From contig JAUQVX010000003.1 of assembly GCA_039794565.1 (NCBI GenBank), positions 159,916 through 223,915 of the forward strand: a stretch of DNA of 64,000 nucleotides, given 5' to 3'. Shown piece by piece: positions 55,630-64,000 of this stretch. Under the pieces are notes generated by a model. That model was given only the letters and a program-made list of their open reading frames with translations. It ran no database searches and was not told the origin of the DNA. The stretch is from Gloeomargarita sp. SRBZ-1_bins_9. Its GTDB lineage: Bacteria; Cyanobacteriota; Cyanobacteriia; Gloeomargaritales; Gloeomargaritaceae. The position numbers and the translations under genes were made by a program. The first letter of the stretch is position 1. Each line of letters opens with the position of its first letter.

Positions 55630-56127
55630 TCAAACCACCGGCTGGGACACCCGTTGCGCTAAGTAGGCCAACACATCGGCCACCTGCGCCCGGTGCACCA
55701 TTTGACCGTCAATACAGACGTTGGGACCGTACTTGCAAGCTTTTTGACAACCACTGGCCTCGACGAACACCCACTCGTCCCAGCCCCGCTGCCGCACCTT
55801 CTCGCCTAACTCTTGCAACAACGGCCCACTGCCCTGCTGGCGACAACGGCCCTTTTGACAGACTTGCACGCGACAGGGGGGTACGGTAACGGTTAGGGGT
55901 TCCGCAGGGGCAAAAATCAAAATATCGGTGGCCTGCCATCCCCCCGCATGCCAGCGCACGGCCACCTTCACCGCCATTCCCGGCTGGAGTTCTCGCAGCA
56001 ACCCCGCTCGCAGGTATTTCGGCAGCTTCACCGGGTACTCCTGCGCCCCGTCATGAATGCGGATATATTTCAACTTGCCCTTGGCGGACGGCCAAAACCC
56101 GGTAAAGACGCCGCTGAGGATCCGCAT
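55630..56127 (-). CDS. (2Fe-2S) thioredoxin-like ferredoxin domain protein
   Basis: A 165-residue protein. The C-terminal domain has the thioredoxin-like [2Fe-2S] cluster pattern: VQVCQKGRCRQQG and EASGCQKACKYGPNVCIDG. The N-terminal ~80 residues (GVFTGFWPSAKGKLKYIRIH) form a small beta domain. Cyanobacteria have such stand-alone NuoE/peaFd-like proteins with unassigned redox roles. Soluble. It is monocistronic, divergent from lipB. Confidence 0.8.
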   Translation of the reverse strand: MRILSGVFTGFWPSAKGKLKYIRIHDGAQEYPVKLPKYLRAGLLRELQPGMAVKVAVRWHAGGWQATDILIFAPAEPLTVTVPPCRVQVCQKGRCRQQGSGPLLQELGEKVRQRGWDEWVFVEASGCQKACKYGPNVCIDGQMVHRAQVADVLAYLAQRVSQPVV

Positions 56128-56192
56128 AGCTGCAAGAAATGTGCAATAGATATTTTTTAGTATAGGGGATGGTGTCCGGTGGCATCCGCCCC

Positions 56193-56858
56193 ATGACCCA
56201 AGTGTATTACGCGTGGTGGGGGCCGGGGATCCCCTATACCCAAGCCTGGACCTGGCAACGGGAGCAGGTGCGACAGCGCTTGGTCGACCCCCAGTTGCCG
56301 GATGTGGTGGCCCTGCTGGAGCATCAACCGGTTTATACCCTGGGGCGGGGGGCGTCCCTCCAGTTTTTACGCCTGCCCTTGGCGGAGTTGGGGGTTCCCG
56401 TCTATCGCACCGAGCGGGGAGGTGAGGTCACCTATCACGGGCCGGGGCAGGTGGTGGGCTACCCCATCTTGCGCCTGTCCCGCTACGGGCTGGATGTCCA
56501 CCAGTACCTGCGCGCCCTGGAGGAAGTGATTATCCAGACGCTCAGGAGCTACGCTATTGCGGCGGGACGGAAAACCGGTTATACGGGGGTGTGGGTCGGG
56601 GATACCAAGGTGGCGGCCATTGGGATTGCCCTGCGTCGGGGCGTGACCATGCATGGGTTTGCCGTCAATGTCTGTACGGATTTGGCCGCCTTTAGCCGGA
56701 TTGTTCCCTGCGGGATCGCCGCCTATCCGGTGGGCAACCTGGTGCAGTTCTGTCCGGGGTTAACGGTGATGCATGTGCAACAGGCCCTGGTGCAGCAGAT
56801 GGAGCGGGTTTTCGGGATGACCATGGAGCAAGCGCCCCCAATTTCGATAAGATGCTAA
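56193..56858 (+). CDS. lipB: Octanoyl-[ACP]:protein octanoyltransferase
   Basis: A 221-residue LipB that moves octanoyl from ACP to lipoyl domains. Motifs: [34 protein letters not shown] (catalytic region), [20 protein letters not shown] (conserved Lys/Gly/His) and catalytic C173 in [10 protein letters not shown] 56193 fits the conserved start; a longer frame begins at 56169. It lies just upstream of acpP, which encodes its acyl donor, a sensible pairing. Confidence 0.94.
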   Translation: MTQVYYAWWGPGIPYTQAWTWQREQVRQRLVDPQLPDVVALLEHQPVYTLGRGASLQFLRLPLAELGVPVYRTERGGEVTYHGPGQVVGYPILRLSRYGLDVHQYLRALEEVIIQTLRSYAIAAGRKTGYTGVWVGDTKVAAIGIALRRGVTMHGFAVNVCTDLAAFSRIVPCGIAAYPVGNLVQFCPGLTVMHVQQALVQQMERVFGMTMEQAPPISIRC

Positions 56859-56880
56859 GAATGACCCGTGGAGTGATGGC

Positions 56881-57129
56881 ATGGACAAGGAGCAAATTTT
56901 TGCCAAGGTGCAAGAAATCGTGGCCGATACGTTGGACGTGCCGGCGGAAAAGGTGACCCCCGAGGCCCATTTCGCCAATGACCTGGGGGCGGATTCCCTG
57001 GCGACGGTGGACCTGGTGATGAAACTGGAAGAGGCCTTTGACATTGAAATTCCCGACAGCGCCGCCGAACAGATCACCACAGTGCAGCAGGCGGTGGATT
57101 ATATTGCTCAACAAAAGGTAGCGGCGTAG
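56881..57129 (+). CDS. acpP: Acyl carrier protein
   Basis: An 82-residue ACP. The phosphopantetheine attachment serine is S39 in [14 protein letters not shown]. Acidic four-helix protein of normal length that carries growing fatty acyl chains. It is followed 3 bases later by fabF, the usual fatty-acid synthesis pairing. Confidence 0.97.
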   Translation: MDKEQIFAKVQEIVADTLDVPAEKVTPEAHFANDLGADSLATVDLVMKLEEAFDIEIPDSAAEQITTVQQAVDYIAQQKVAA

Positions 57130-57132
57130 GGG

Positions 57133-58380
57133 ATGGCAGGTCGCGAGCGGGTGGTGGTCACAGGTCTGGGGGCCATTACGCCCCTGGGCAATACGGTGGC
57201 GGATTATTGGGCAGGACTGCTGGCGGGGCGCAGTGGCATCGGGCCGATTACCTTGTTTGACACCTCGGGCCACGCCTGCCGCATTGCCGGGGAAGTCAAG
57301 GATTTTGACCCCTGTGGGTACCTGGAGCGGCGGGACGCCAAACGCATGGACCGCTTCGCTCAGTTCGCCGTGTGCGCCAGTTTGCAGGCGGTTCAGGACG
57401 CGGGGTTGACCATCACCCCGGAAAACGCTGCCCAGGTGGGGGTGGTGATCGGCACAGGGGTCGGTGGCCTGCGGATTATGGAGGAACAGCACCAGGTGTT
57501 GCAGCAAAAAGGTCCCGACCGCTTGAGTCCCTTTACTGTGCCCATGATGATCTGCAATATGGCGGCGGGTTTGACGGCCATTCACTTGGGGGCCAAGGGA
57601 CCCAATTCCTGTCCGGTGACGGCCTGTGCGGCGGGGGCCAACGCCATCGGGGATGCCTTTCGGCTCATCCAGCAGGGGTACGCCCAGGTGATGGTCTGCG
57701 GCGGTACGGAAGGGGCAGTTACCCCCTTGAGTATGGCGGCCTTTGCGGCCTGTCGCGCCATGTCCCTGCGTAATGAGGACCCCCAGCGGGCTTCCCGTCC
57801 CTTTGACCGAGACCGGGATGGTTTTGTCATGGGAGAGGGGGCGGGCGTCTTGGTGCTGGAGGCCCTCAGCCATGCCCAGGCCCGGGGGGCGCGTATCTAT
57901 GCCGAATTGGTGGGCTATGGGTGCACCTGCGATGCCTATCACATCACCGCGCCGGTGCCGGATGGGGAGGGGGCGACGCGGGCAATGGAATTGGCTTTAA
58001 AGGATGGCAATTTGCGCCCTGATCAGGTGAGTTACATTAACGCCCACGGCACTAGTACCCCGGCGAATGACATTACGGAAACCAAGGCCATTAAGCGGGC
58101 ACTGGGGGACCATGCCTACCAGGTGGCGGTGAGTTCCACCAAGTCCATGACGGGGCATTTGTTGGGGGGGTCAGGCGGCATTGAGGCGGTGGCAACGGTG
58201 CTGGCGGTTTACCACGACCGGGTGCCCCCCACCATCAACCTGGACCATCCGGACCCAGAGTGCGATTTGGATTACGTACCTCACCAGGCGCGGGCGATGT
58301 TGGTGGAGGTGGCCTTGTCCAATTCGTTCGGCTTTGGCGGGCACAATGTCACCCTGGCGTTTCGCAAGTTCCGCCCATGA
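57133..58380 (+). CDS. fabF: 3-oxoacyl-[ACP] synthase II
   Basis: A 415-residue condensing enzyme of fatty-acid elongation. The opening RVVVTGLGAITPLGNT is typical. The catalytic triad is visible: C165 in TACAAGANAIGDAF, His in NAHGTSTPANDITE and His in STKSMTGHLLGGSGG. The stop overlaps the Nudix gene start by 4 bases (ATGA). Confidence 0.97.
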   Translation: MAGRERVVVTGLGAITPLGNTVADYWAGLLAGRSGIGPITLFDTSGHACRIAGEVKDFDPCGYLERRDAKRMDRFAQFAVCASLQAVQDAGLTITPENAAQVGVVIGTGVGGLRIMEEQHQVLQQKGPDRLSPFTVPMMICNMAAGLTAIHLGAKGPNSCPVTACAAGANAIGDAFRLIQQGYAQVMVCGGTEGAVTPLSMAAFAACRAMSLRNEDPQRASRPFDRDRDGFVMGEGAGVLVLEALSHAQARGARIYAELVGYGCTCDAYHITAPVPDGEGATRAMELALKDGNLRPDQVSYINAHGTSTPANDITETKAIKRALGDHAYQVAVSSTKSMTGHLLGGSGGIEAVATVLAVYHDRVPPTINLDHPDPECDLDYVPHQARAMLVEVALSNSFGFGGHNVTLAFRKFRP

Positions 58381-58802
58381 GTCAGATTCGGGTGCTGGCC
58401 CTGGGGTTGATCCAGGAAGGGGACCGAGTCTTTGTTTCCCAGGGCTATGACCCGGCGCGGCAGTTGACGTTTTACCGGGCGCTGGGTGGGGGGGTGGAGT
58501 TCGGCGAACCCAGCCTCAAGGCCCTGCAGCGGGAATTTTGGGAAGAGTTGCAAGCCTCCCTGACGGACATCACGTACCTGGGCTGTCTGGAAAACATCTT
58601 TGTGTACAACGGCCAACCGGGCCACGAGATCATCCAGCTTTATCGCTGTCGCTTTGCCGACCCCAAATTTTACGCCCTGGACTCCATCCCTTTTCAGGAG
58701 GGGGAGCGCCGGAAATTGGCCCTGTGGGTGCCGGTGGAGCGATTTCTTAAGGGGGAACTCCTTCTCTACCCCGAAGCCTGCCTGCGCTATCTATCCCCCT
58801 GA
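58377..58802 (+). CDS. Nudix hydrolase
   Basis: A 141-residue Nudix protein. The Nudix box GGGVEFGEPSLKALQREFWE followed by ELQ fits GX5EX7REUXEEXGU apart from its last glycine. A substrate of nucleotide or capped type is possible; nothing here fixes it. Start is coupled to fabF (ATGA). Confidence 0.88.
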   Translation: MSQIRVLALGLIQEGDRVFVSQGYDPARQLTFYRALGGGVEFGEPSLKALQREFWEELQASLTDITYLGCLENIFVYNGQPGHEIIQLYRCRFADPKFYALDSIPFQEGERRKLALWVPVERFLKGELLLYPEACLRYLSP

Positions 58803-58859
58803 ATGACCCAGAACCAGTTGCCCTACACTAGACTGGGAAAGGAGCATCTAAACCCGACG

Positions 58860-59159
58860 ATGCGGCGCCTTGATGTCTTGCTCATTGGCCTGGGGGTATT
58901 GGGAGCGGGGGGGGTCATCTATGCCCTGTTGCGGCTGTTGGGGCTAGAGGGGCTGACGGCAGGGGTGTGGACCCAGGGGATTTTGATGGGCGGTCTCATC
59001 CTCTGGATCAGTACCTATGCAGTACGGGTAGTGCGTAAGGATATGACCTACCACCGCCAGCGGGAACAGTATGAGCGAGCTTGGCTGGAGCATCAGATAG
59101 CACAACTCTCCCCGGAGGAGTTAGCGCGTCTCCAGGAGGACATCGAAGGCCAAGGTTAA
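58860..59159 (+). CDS. DUF3007-like two-helix membrane protein
   Basis: A 99-residue protein: RRLDVLLIGLGVLGAGGVIY (helix 1), TQGILMGGLILWISTYAV (helix 2), then a cytoplasmic helix VVRKDMTYHRQREQYERAWL and ending QLSPEELARLQEDIEGQG. This matches the DUF3007 cyanobacterial/plastid family as I recall. Function unestablished. Start ATG 58860 (MRRLD) fits the conserved opening; an in-frame ATG at 58803 right after the Nudix stop would add 19 residues. Confidence 0.72.
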   Translation: MRRLDVLLIGLGVLGAGGVIYALLRLLGLEGLTAGVWTQGILMGGLILWISTYAVRVVRKDMTYHRQREQYERAWLEHQIAQLSPEELARLQEDIEGQG

Positions 59160-60469
59160 TCAATCACCCGCGCGACCACCAGGGTCATATCGTCCTCCGA
59201 CCGCCCCTGCGGTCCCACAAAGGCCTTCACCCGCATAAACAGATACTCCAGGATGTCCTGGGGTTGGGTATGTAGGCTGCAGGCCTCCTGTACCGCCTGG
59301 GTCAAACCGGCAATTTCAAACCGCTGACCATAGGCATTCATGGCATCCGTCAGGCCATCCGTGTAATACACCAACACATCCCCCGCTTGGAGATAAACCG
59401 TGCCGTTTTCATAGCAACTGTTGGGTTCTAGGCCGATGATCATCCCCGCCGTATCCAGGGTTTGAATAGCAGGGGGACAGCTACGCCAGAGCAACGGGGG
59501 ATTGTGGGCCGCATTGCAAAAGGTCAACCGGCGGGTCTGGGGGTCGTACTCCGAATAAAACAACGTGACAAACCGGTGGGAATTGGTCAAATCCTCGTAC
59601 ATGACCTGGTTGAGGTGGCTAAGGATGTCCGCCGGCGAATGCCCCCGCAACACCTCCGACCGCAACATTCCCCGCGTCATGGTCATGATCAACCCCGCCG
59701 GCACCCCCTTGCCCATGACATCGCCGATGACAATGGCCCAACGCTGCCCGCCCGCCACCGGAATGAAGTCGTAGTAATCCCCCCCCACCCGCTGGGCCAT
59801 GGCATACCGAGACGCCAGCGCCAAACCGGGAATCTCCGGGCAACACTCCGGCAGGAGGTGTTTTTGGATCTCCGACCCCAGTTCCAACTCCCGGTCCAGC
59901 CGCTCCCGTTCCCGCAGGGCCAAGCGCAAATGTTCCTGCTCAATCGCTACGGCCGTCTGGTCCGCCACCAGGTTGAGGAGTTGCCGACGGGCGTCCGTAG
60001 TCACCACCCCCGGTTGCTCGCTCATAACCACCAGCCACCCCTGCACCTGACCCCCCACGATCACCGGTGTACTGGCGACCTCCACCCCCAGGACCACCGG
60101 CAATTCCCGTTCCAAACGCTCACCCAAGGCCTGTGGCGGGGTTGTTGCCGGTAAACCCTGGACATAATCCGCCAGTTGCGCCCGCAGGGTGGCCCATCCC
60201 TCCGGCCGGTGACTGTGAAATTGGTGCAGCACCAGCCGTTGTTCCGGTTCATTCCACAGCAGTAGGGCCGCTCCCTCCCCATCACAAACCCGCGTAGCAA
60301 TCACCGGAATTAATTGCAAAAATTGATTCAAGTTATGCAAATTCCGCAGCGCCGACCCCAGGTAGCTTAATAGTTCCTGCACCTTGCGATGCTCCCGCTG
60401 GGAACGGGCCACCAATTCCTTTAGGGTTAAAACCCCCTGCATTGTGGCGGTTCGGGGATGGTCCGGCAT
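59156..60469 (-). CDS. GAF-SpoIIE (PP2C-type) serine phosphatase
   Basis: A 437-residue regulator: an N-terminal GAF-like domain (LIPVIATRVCDGEGAALLLW .. LVADQTAVAIEQEHLRLAL), a coiled-coil linker (RERERLDRELELGSEIQKHL) and a SpoIIE/RsbU phosphatase domain with metal-binding signatures RVGGDYYDFI, VIGDVMGKGVPAGLIM and DVLVYYTDGLTDAMN. Such enzymes dephosphorylate anti-sigma-factor antagonists. No anti-sigma gene is adjacent. Convergent with the DUF3007-like gene, overlapping by 4 bases. Confidence 0.92.
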   Translation of the reverse strand: MPDHPRTATMQGVLTLKELVARSQREHRKVQELLSYLGSALRNLHNLNQFLQLIPVIATRVCDGEGAALLLWNEPEQRLVLHQFHSHRPEGWATLRAQLADYVQGLPATTPPQALGERLERELPVVLGVEVASTPVIVGGQVQGWLVVMSEQPGVVTTDARRQLLNLVADQTAVAIEQEHLRLALRERERLDRELELGSEIQKHLLPECCPEIPGLALASRYAMAQRVGGDYYDFIPVAGGQRWAIVIGDVMGKGVPAGLIMTMTRGMLRSEVLRGHSPADILSHLNQVMYEDLTNSHRFVTLFYSEYDPQTRRLTFCNAAHNPPLLWRSCPPAIQTLDTAGMIIGLEPNSCYENGTVYLQAGDVLVYYTDGLTDAMNAYGQRFEIAGLTQAVQEACSLHTQPQDILEYLFMRVKAFVGPQGRSEDDMTLVVARVID

Positions 60470-60535
60470 GATCGGCCCAAGTCTGGGAAAATGTAATGCG
60501 TTATTTTAACACCCAAACGGGGGATGTCAAGGGTC

Positions 60536-61969
60536 ATGAACGACATGCGCATCGAAACCGACAGCCTAGGAACCGTCAGCGTTCCTGCCCAGGCCTACTG
60601 GGGGAGTCAGACCGCCCGCGCTCTCCAGTATTTTGCCATTGGCCAAGAATTGATGCCCCGGGCGGTGATCCATGCCTTGGGGTTGATCAAAAAAGCGGCG
60701 GCGGCGGTGAATCAAGAACTGGGTTGTTTGGCACCCGAATTGGCCGGCCCCATTCAACAAGCGGCTCAGGAGGTAGCCGAAGGGCGCTGGGACGACCAAT
60801 TTCCCCTGCGGGTCTGGCAAACTGGGTCCGGCACCCAAACCCACATGAACGTCAACGAAGTCATTGCCAACCGGGCCAACCAGCTCCTGGGCCAGCCCCT
60901 GGGCCGCAAAGCTCCCGTCCATCCCAACGACCATGTGAACCTGGGCCAGTCCTCCAACGATGTCTTTCCCACCGCCATGCACCTGGCCGCCGTGTTGACC
61001 TACCGCACCCACCTGCAACCGGCCCTGGCCCAACTCCAGCAGGCGATTCAGGAGAAAGTCCAGGCCTGGTGGAACATTGTGAAAATCGGCCGCACCCATT
61101 TGATGGACGCCGTGCCCTTAACCCTGGGGCAAGAATTTTCCGGTTACGCCGCCCACCTGGCCCACCACCAGGCCCACCTGGAAAGTTGCCTCCCCCAACT
61201 CTACGAACTGGCCATTGGCGGTACTGCCGTCGGCACCGGCCTCAACACCCATCCCGAATTTGGGCAACGGGTGGCAGCGCGGTTAGCCCAATGGACAGGT
61301 ATCCCCTGGGTTAGAGCCACCAATCCCTTTGCCGCCTTAGCCGGCCACGAAGCCCTAGTGCATTTCAGCGGTGCCCTGGCGGCCCTGGCCGGTTCCCTCC
61401 TCAAAATTGCCAACGACATCCGCTGGTTGGGTTCGGGTCCCCGCTGTGGTTTGGGGGAACTACACCTGCCCGCCAATGAACCCGGGAGTTCCATCATGCC
61501 CGGCAAAGTCAACCCCACCCAAGCCGAGGCCCTGATCATGGTCGCCCTCCAGGTCATGGCCTGCCACAGCGCCGTCAATTTCGCCCACAGTCAGGGCAAT
61601 TTGGAACTCAACGTCTGCAAACCCCTCATTATCTATAACGTACTCCAAGCATTGCACCTGCTGGGGGACGCCTGCCGTAGTTTTAGCCAGCATTGTGTGC
61701 AGGGGTTGACCCCTAACCTGACCCAAATCCAAGGTCATCTTCAGGCATCGTTGATGCTGGTGACCGCCCTCAATCCCCACATCGGTTATGACCGGGCCGC
61801 CCGGGTTGCCCAAAAAGCCTACCGGGAGCAAAAAAGCCTCTGCCAAGCCGGTGTAGAATTGGGCTATTTTACCCCCGAGGAATTTGCCGCCTGGGTGCAA
61901 CCGGAACAGATGACCCGCCCTACCCTTTCCGGGGATAATGAAATCAGCAATTCGTCCCTGTCGCCATGA
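60536..61969 (+). CDS. fumC: Fumarate hydratase, class II
   Basis: A 477-residue TCA-cycle enzyme. Class II motifs are present: [53 protein letters not shown] and [15 protein letters not shown], whose serine is the catalytic base. ATG 60536 aligns with the FumC start ([12 protein letters not shown]). Its final 4 bases overlap the ilvH ATG. Why fumC and ilvH are coupled is not obvious. Confidence 0.95.
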   Translation: MNDMRIETDSLGTVSVPAQAYWGSQTARALQYFAIGQELMPRAVIHALGLIKKAAAAVNQELGCLAPELAGPIQQAAQEVAEGRWDDQFPLRVWQTGSGTQTHMNVNEVIANRANQLLGQPLGRKAPVHPNDHVNLGQSSNDVFPTAMHLAAVLTYRTHLQPALAQLQQAIQEKVQAWWNIVKIGRTHLMDAVPLTLGQEFSGYAAHLAHHQAHLESCLPQLYELAIGGTAVGTGLNTHPEFGQRVAARLAQWTGIPWVRATNPFAALAGHEALVHFSGALAALAGSLLKIANDIRWLGSGPRCGLGELHLPANEPGSSIMPGKVNPTQAEALIMVALQVMACHSAVNFAHSQGNLELNVCKPLIIYNVLQALHLLGDACRSFSQHCVQGLTPNLTQIQGHLQASLMLVTALNPHIGYDRAARVAQKAYREQKSLCQAGVELGYFTPEEFAAWVQPEQMTRPTLSGDNEISNSSLSP

Positions 61970-62487
61970 AACATACCCTTTCGGTTCTGGTGGAAGATGA
62001 AGCCGGTGTCCTGACCCGAATTGCTGGGTTGTTTGCCCGGCGGGGGTTTAATATCGAAAGCCTTGCTGTGGGGCCAGCGGAGCAGCCAGGTATCTCCCGG
62101 ATCACGATGGTGGTCCCGGGGGATGACCGGGCCATTGAACAGCTCACCAAACAGCTCTACAAACTGATCAACGTCCTCAAGGTTCAAGACATCACCAACA
62201 TCCCCTGTGTCGAGCGGGAACTGATGCTCCTCAAGGTGAACGCCACACCGGTCAGTCGGCGAGAAATCCTGGAAATTGCCCAGGTGTTTCGCGCCCGGGT
62301 GGTGGACCTGGCCGAGGATTCCCTCACCCTGGAGGTGACCGGCGACCCAGGTAAAATGGCGGCAATCATACAGATGTTGCAGAAGTTTGGCATCCGGGAG
62401 ATGGCCCGCACGGGTAAAATTGCCCTGGTGCGCGAGTCGGGGGTCAACACCGAATATCTCAAAACCCTGGCCGGTCGTACACCCTGA
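61966..62487 (+). CDS. ilvH: Acetolactate synthase small subunit
   Basis: A 173-residue regulatory subunit. The N-terminal ACT domain ([33 protein letters not shown]) binds the feedback inhibitor valine; the second domain has [12 protein letters not shown] and [18 protein letters not shown]. It pairs with IlvB at 18988. The start overlaps the fumC stop. Confidence 0.96.
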   Translation: MKHTLSVLVEDEAGVLTRIAGLFARRGFNIESLAVGPAEQPGISRITMVVPGDDRAIEQLTKQLYKLINVLKVQDITNIPCVERELMLLKVNATPVSRREILEIAQVFRARVVDLAEDSLTLEVTGDPGKMAAIIQMLQKFGIREMARTGKIALVRESGVNTEYLKTLAGRTP

Positions 62488-62519
62488 GGGGGTTTGCTTC
62501 CAGAAAACTGGTGCTGCAC

Positions 62520-62549
62520 TTGGGATGGCAAAAGTGATTCTGCTATGCT
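62520..62549 (+). promoter_or_regulatory. Putative promoter of cyAbrB gene
   Basis: TTGGGA (62520-62525), 18 bases, TATGCT (62544-62549), about 25 bases before the AGGAAG ribosome site of the cyAbrB gene. Moderate consensus match in a 93-base gap after ilvH. Confidence 0.4.
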
Positions 62550-62580
62550 AGAAATTGCAGGATTTAGCAGGAAGAAGCCG

Positions 62581-62997
62581 ATGGAAAATCTCGCGGAATT
62601 GCCCAAGGAACCGTTGACGGGAAAAGCCCTACTGAAAAAGTTGGAGGAGCTACGTCATCTCAGCCGGCGGGAGAAGGCGAAATACTGCGGCTACTACCGC
62701 ATAAAAGGGGACCGGATACGGATTAACGTCTCCGAGTTTATGGATGCGGTTTTGCAGGCCAAAGGTGTAGAGATTGATAATACACGGGACGGCCGCGGTC
62801 GCGAACCGACCTATCGGGTGACGGTCCATCGCAACGGTCAAATTGTGATCGGTGCGGCCTACACCCAAAAGATGGGCCTCAAGCCGGGGGATGAGTTTGA
62901 AATTAAGCCCGGTTATAAACATATCCACCTCACCCAGGTCGAACGCAACGGCAAGACGGCCAAGGGTAAAGCCGAAGCCAAAGCTGCTGCCTCTTAA
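62581..62997 (+). CDS. cyAbrB-family transcriptional regulator
   Basis: A 138-residue AbrB-like DNA-binding protein of the cyanobacteria-specific cyAbrB family: EPLTGKALLKKLEELRHLSR and REKAKYCGYY at the start, then the AbrB-like core PTYRVTVHRNGQIVIGAAYT with MGLKPGDEFEIKPGYKHIHL. These proteins govern nitrogen, carbon and hydrogenase genes globally. The C-terminus is a basic/Ala tail (KGKAEAKAAAS). ATG 62581 has AGGAAGAAG before it. Whether it is cyAbrB1 or cyAbrB2 cannot be settled by eye. Confidence 0.9.
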   Translation: MENLAELPKEPLTGKALLKKLEELRHLSRREKAKYCGYYRIKGDRIRINVSEFMDAVLQAKGVEIDNTRDGRGREPTYRVTVHRNGQIVIGAAYTQKMGLKPGDEFEIKPGYKHIHLTQVERNGKTAKGKAEAKAAAS

Positions 62998-63018
62998 ATT
63001 GCCTCGACTCCTCCTACG

Positions 63019-64000
63019 GTGACCCTCATCCTGACCACGGGCGACCCGGCGGGGATTGGACCGGAGCTAATTTTACGGGCGGCTGCCCTGTACCAACCCC
63101 GTTGGCCGGTGCAGGTGGTCGGGTCGGGAGATGTATTGGTGCGCACCTATGAGCGGTTGCGGTCATGGGGGCAGCCAGCGGTTGATCCGGCTAAACTCAC
63201 GGTGGTGGATGTGCCGGCGCCGGCGGCTATTCAACCGGGGTGTCCTTCCCCCTTGACCGGTGCCTTAAGCGTCCGCTATCTCGAAAGGGCGATGACCCTA
63301 GGCCCCCAGGCGTTGGTGACGGGACCGATCGCCAAGGGTTACTGGCAGGCGGCGGGTTATGCCTATGCTGGGCAAACGGAATTTTTGGCCCAGGCGACGG
63401 GATCAGCCGCAACCGGCATGCTCTTTCTGGCCCGTTCGCCCCACAGTGGGTGGGTGTTGCGGACGTTGCTGGTTACCACCCACATTCCCCTGGCCCAGGT
63501 GCCTCAGCAGTTGACGCCCGCCCGTCTGACGGAGAAGTTGGGTCTGTTGGTGGAATCCCTGGCACGGGATTTTGGTCTTACCCATCCCCGGATTGCCGTC
63601 GCTGGTCTCAATCCCCATAGCGGCGAGCAGGGCTATTTGGGCACGGAGGAGCAGGACATCCTCATCCCCTGGCTGGAGCAGATGGGGCGTCAGTTTCCCC
63701 AGGTGACCTTGATCGGCCCTGTGCCGCCCGATACGTTGTGGGTAGCCCCCGCCCAGGCCTGGTGGTCCGCCGATAACCCACCCCCTTGGGATGCCTGCCT
63801 GGCCCTGTACCATGACCAGGGGTTGATTCCCGTCAAGGCCCTGGCGTTTGCCCAGGCGGTGAATGTGACCTTGGGGCTACCGCTAGTGCGCACCTCACCC
63901 GACCACGGCACCGCCTTTGATATTGCCGGTCAAGGGAAGGCCGACCCCAGAAGTTTTATCCAAGCCTGGCAATGGGCGGAGTGGCTATGGGAGCAACGAT
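63019..64000 (+). CDS. pdxA: 4-hydroxythreonine-4-phosphate dehydrogenase, 3'-truncated by window edge
   Basis: The first 327 codons of PdxA, an enzyme of pyridoxal phosphate synthesis by the DXP-dependent route. Motifs: TTGDPAGIGPELIL, ALVTGPIAKGYW, GQTEFLAQATG, AGLNPHSGEQG, LYHDQGLIPVKALAF, VNVTLGLPLVRTSPDHGTAF and DIAGQGKADP. Metal ligands (His of TTHIP, YHDQG and SPDHG) are present. A GTG start is used because no in-frame ATG precedes the conserved motif and the upstream cyAbrB stop is in the same frame; ATT at 62998 is the only other candidate. The last few residues lie outside the window. Confidence 0.92.
   Translation, partial: MTLILTTGDPAGIGPELILRAAALYQPRWPVQVVGSGDVLVRTYERLRSWGQPAVDPAKLTVVDVPAPAAIQPGCPSPLTGALSVRYLERAMTLGPQALVTGPIAKGYWQAAGYAYAGQTEFLAQATGSAATGMLFLARSPHSGWVLRTLLVTTHIPLAQVPQQLTPARLTEKLGLLVESLARDFGLTHPRIAVAGLNPHSGEQGYLGTEEQDILIPWLEQMGRQFPQVTLIGPVPPDTLWVAPAQAWWSADNPPPWDACLALYHDQGLIPVKALAFAQAVNVTLGLPLVRTSPDHGTAFDIAGQGKADPRSFIQAWQWAEWLWEQR

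Noticed and set aside
63240..63620. 126-codon plus-strand open frame near the window end
   Set aside because: Lies in another frame of pdxA, whose motifs are continuous from 63019 to the end.
1..64000. Mobile elements, prophage, CRISPR arrays, toxin-antitoxin or defence systems
   Set aside because: No transposase, integrase, direct-repeat array or defence-type protein was seen in any of the real reading frames.

Overview
This window is chromosomal DNA from a cyanobacterium. The markers are photosystem II protein PsbM, a phycobilisome rod-core linker (CpcG), a tandem-BMC carboxysome shell protein (CcmO type), plant-type ferredoxin PetF, a cyAbrB regulator, the Hps locus for an exported polysaccharide, and several small families that I know only from cyanobacteria. 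The DNA is GC-rich and gene-dense, with many overlapping gene ends. I spotted only one HIP1 octamer (GCGATCGC), so the HIP1 enrichment common in many cyanobacteria is absent here. I see no prophage, insertion sequence, CRISPR array or rRNA. I cannot name the genus from this sequence alone.

Layout. 1-5.9 kb (minus): 3' part of an rnc gene (cut by the window edge), aldo/keto reductase, ArsA/Get3-like ATPase, HAS-barrel protein and infB. 5.9-7.8 kb: a divergent RbgA-type GTPase, then a COG0523 zinc-chaperone GTPase behind a Zur-like box. 7.8-14.6 kb (minus): a chemotaxis-type operon (PilH-like receiver, CheW, PilJ-like receptor, CheA/PilL hybrid kinase) of the kind that controls type IV pili. 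14.6-18.8 kb (minus): ccmO-like gene and a Gld-type ABC transporter. 19-20.9 kb (plus): ilvB with an unusual C-terminal zinc-ribbon-like tail. 20.9-28.7 kb (minus): hpsA plus three pseudopilin genes (hpsBCD). 29-33.5 kb: D,D-carboxypeptidase, atypical thioredoxin, acetyl-CoA synthetase, mraY. 33.5-38.2 kb: small cyanobacterial proteins, a 1-Cys peroxiredoxin, the hisS-patD-like-fmt cluster, petF. 38.5-46.3 kb: an FHA-fused class A PBP coupled to a histidine kinase, HEAT protein, K+ channel, mtnP with an in-frame downstream remnant, small membrane/periplasmic proteins. 46.4-50.2 kb (plus): DUF4855-like protein, DUF6464-like protein, serS, AI-2E-type permease. 50.1-53.2 kb (minus): cpcG coupled to a cell-wall amidase, orphan TRAP small permease. 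53.2-54.7 kb: tRNA-Gln, HAD phosphatase, a candidate structured RNA, psbM. 54.7-64 kb: tandem Usp, 2Fe-2S protein, lipB, acpP-fabF-Nudix, DUF3007-like protein, SpoIIE phosphatase, fumC-ilvH, cyAbrB gene, and pdxA running off the end.

How the genes fit together. Two blocks bear on surface motility: the Pil-type chemosensory operon and the Hps operon, whose pseudopilins and large HpsA are linked to polysaccharide secretion during gliding in filamentous cyanobacteria. Envelope building is also prominent (mraY, FHA-PBP, amidase, carboxypeptidase). Both acetolactate synthase subunits (ilvB, ilvH) are present but lie 41 kb apart.

The items most worth a second look are the structured RNA candidate at 54220-54318, the inverted repeat upstream of hpsA, the reading frame that continues after the mtnP stop and ends in a TGATG junction with the next gene, the zinc-ribbon tail on IlvB, the hairpin over the petF ribosome-binding site, and the symmetric face-to-face promoters between infB and rbgA.
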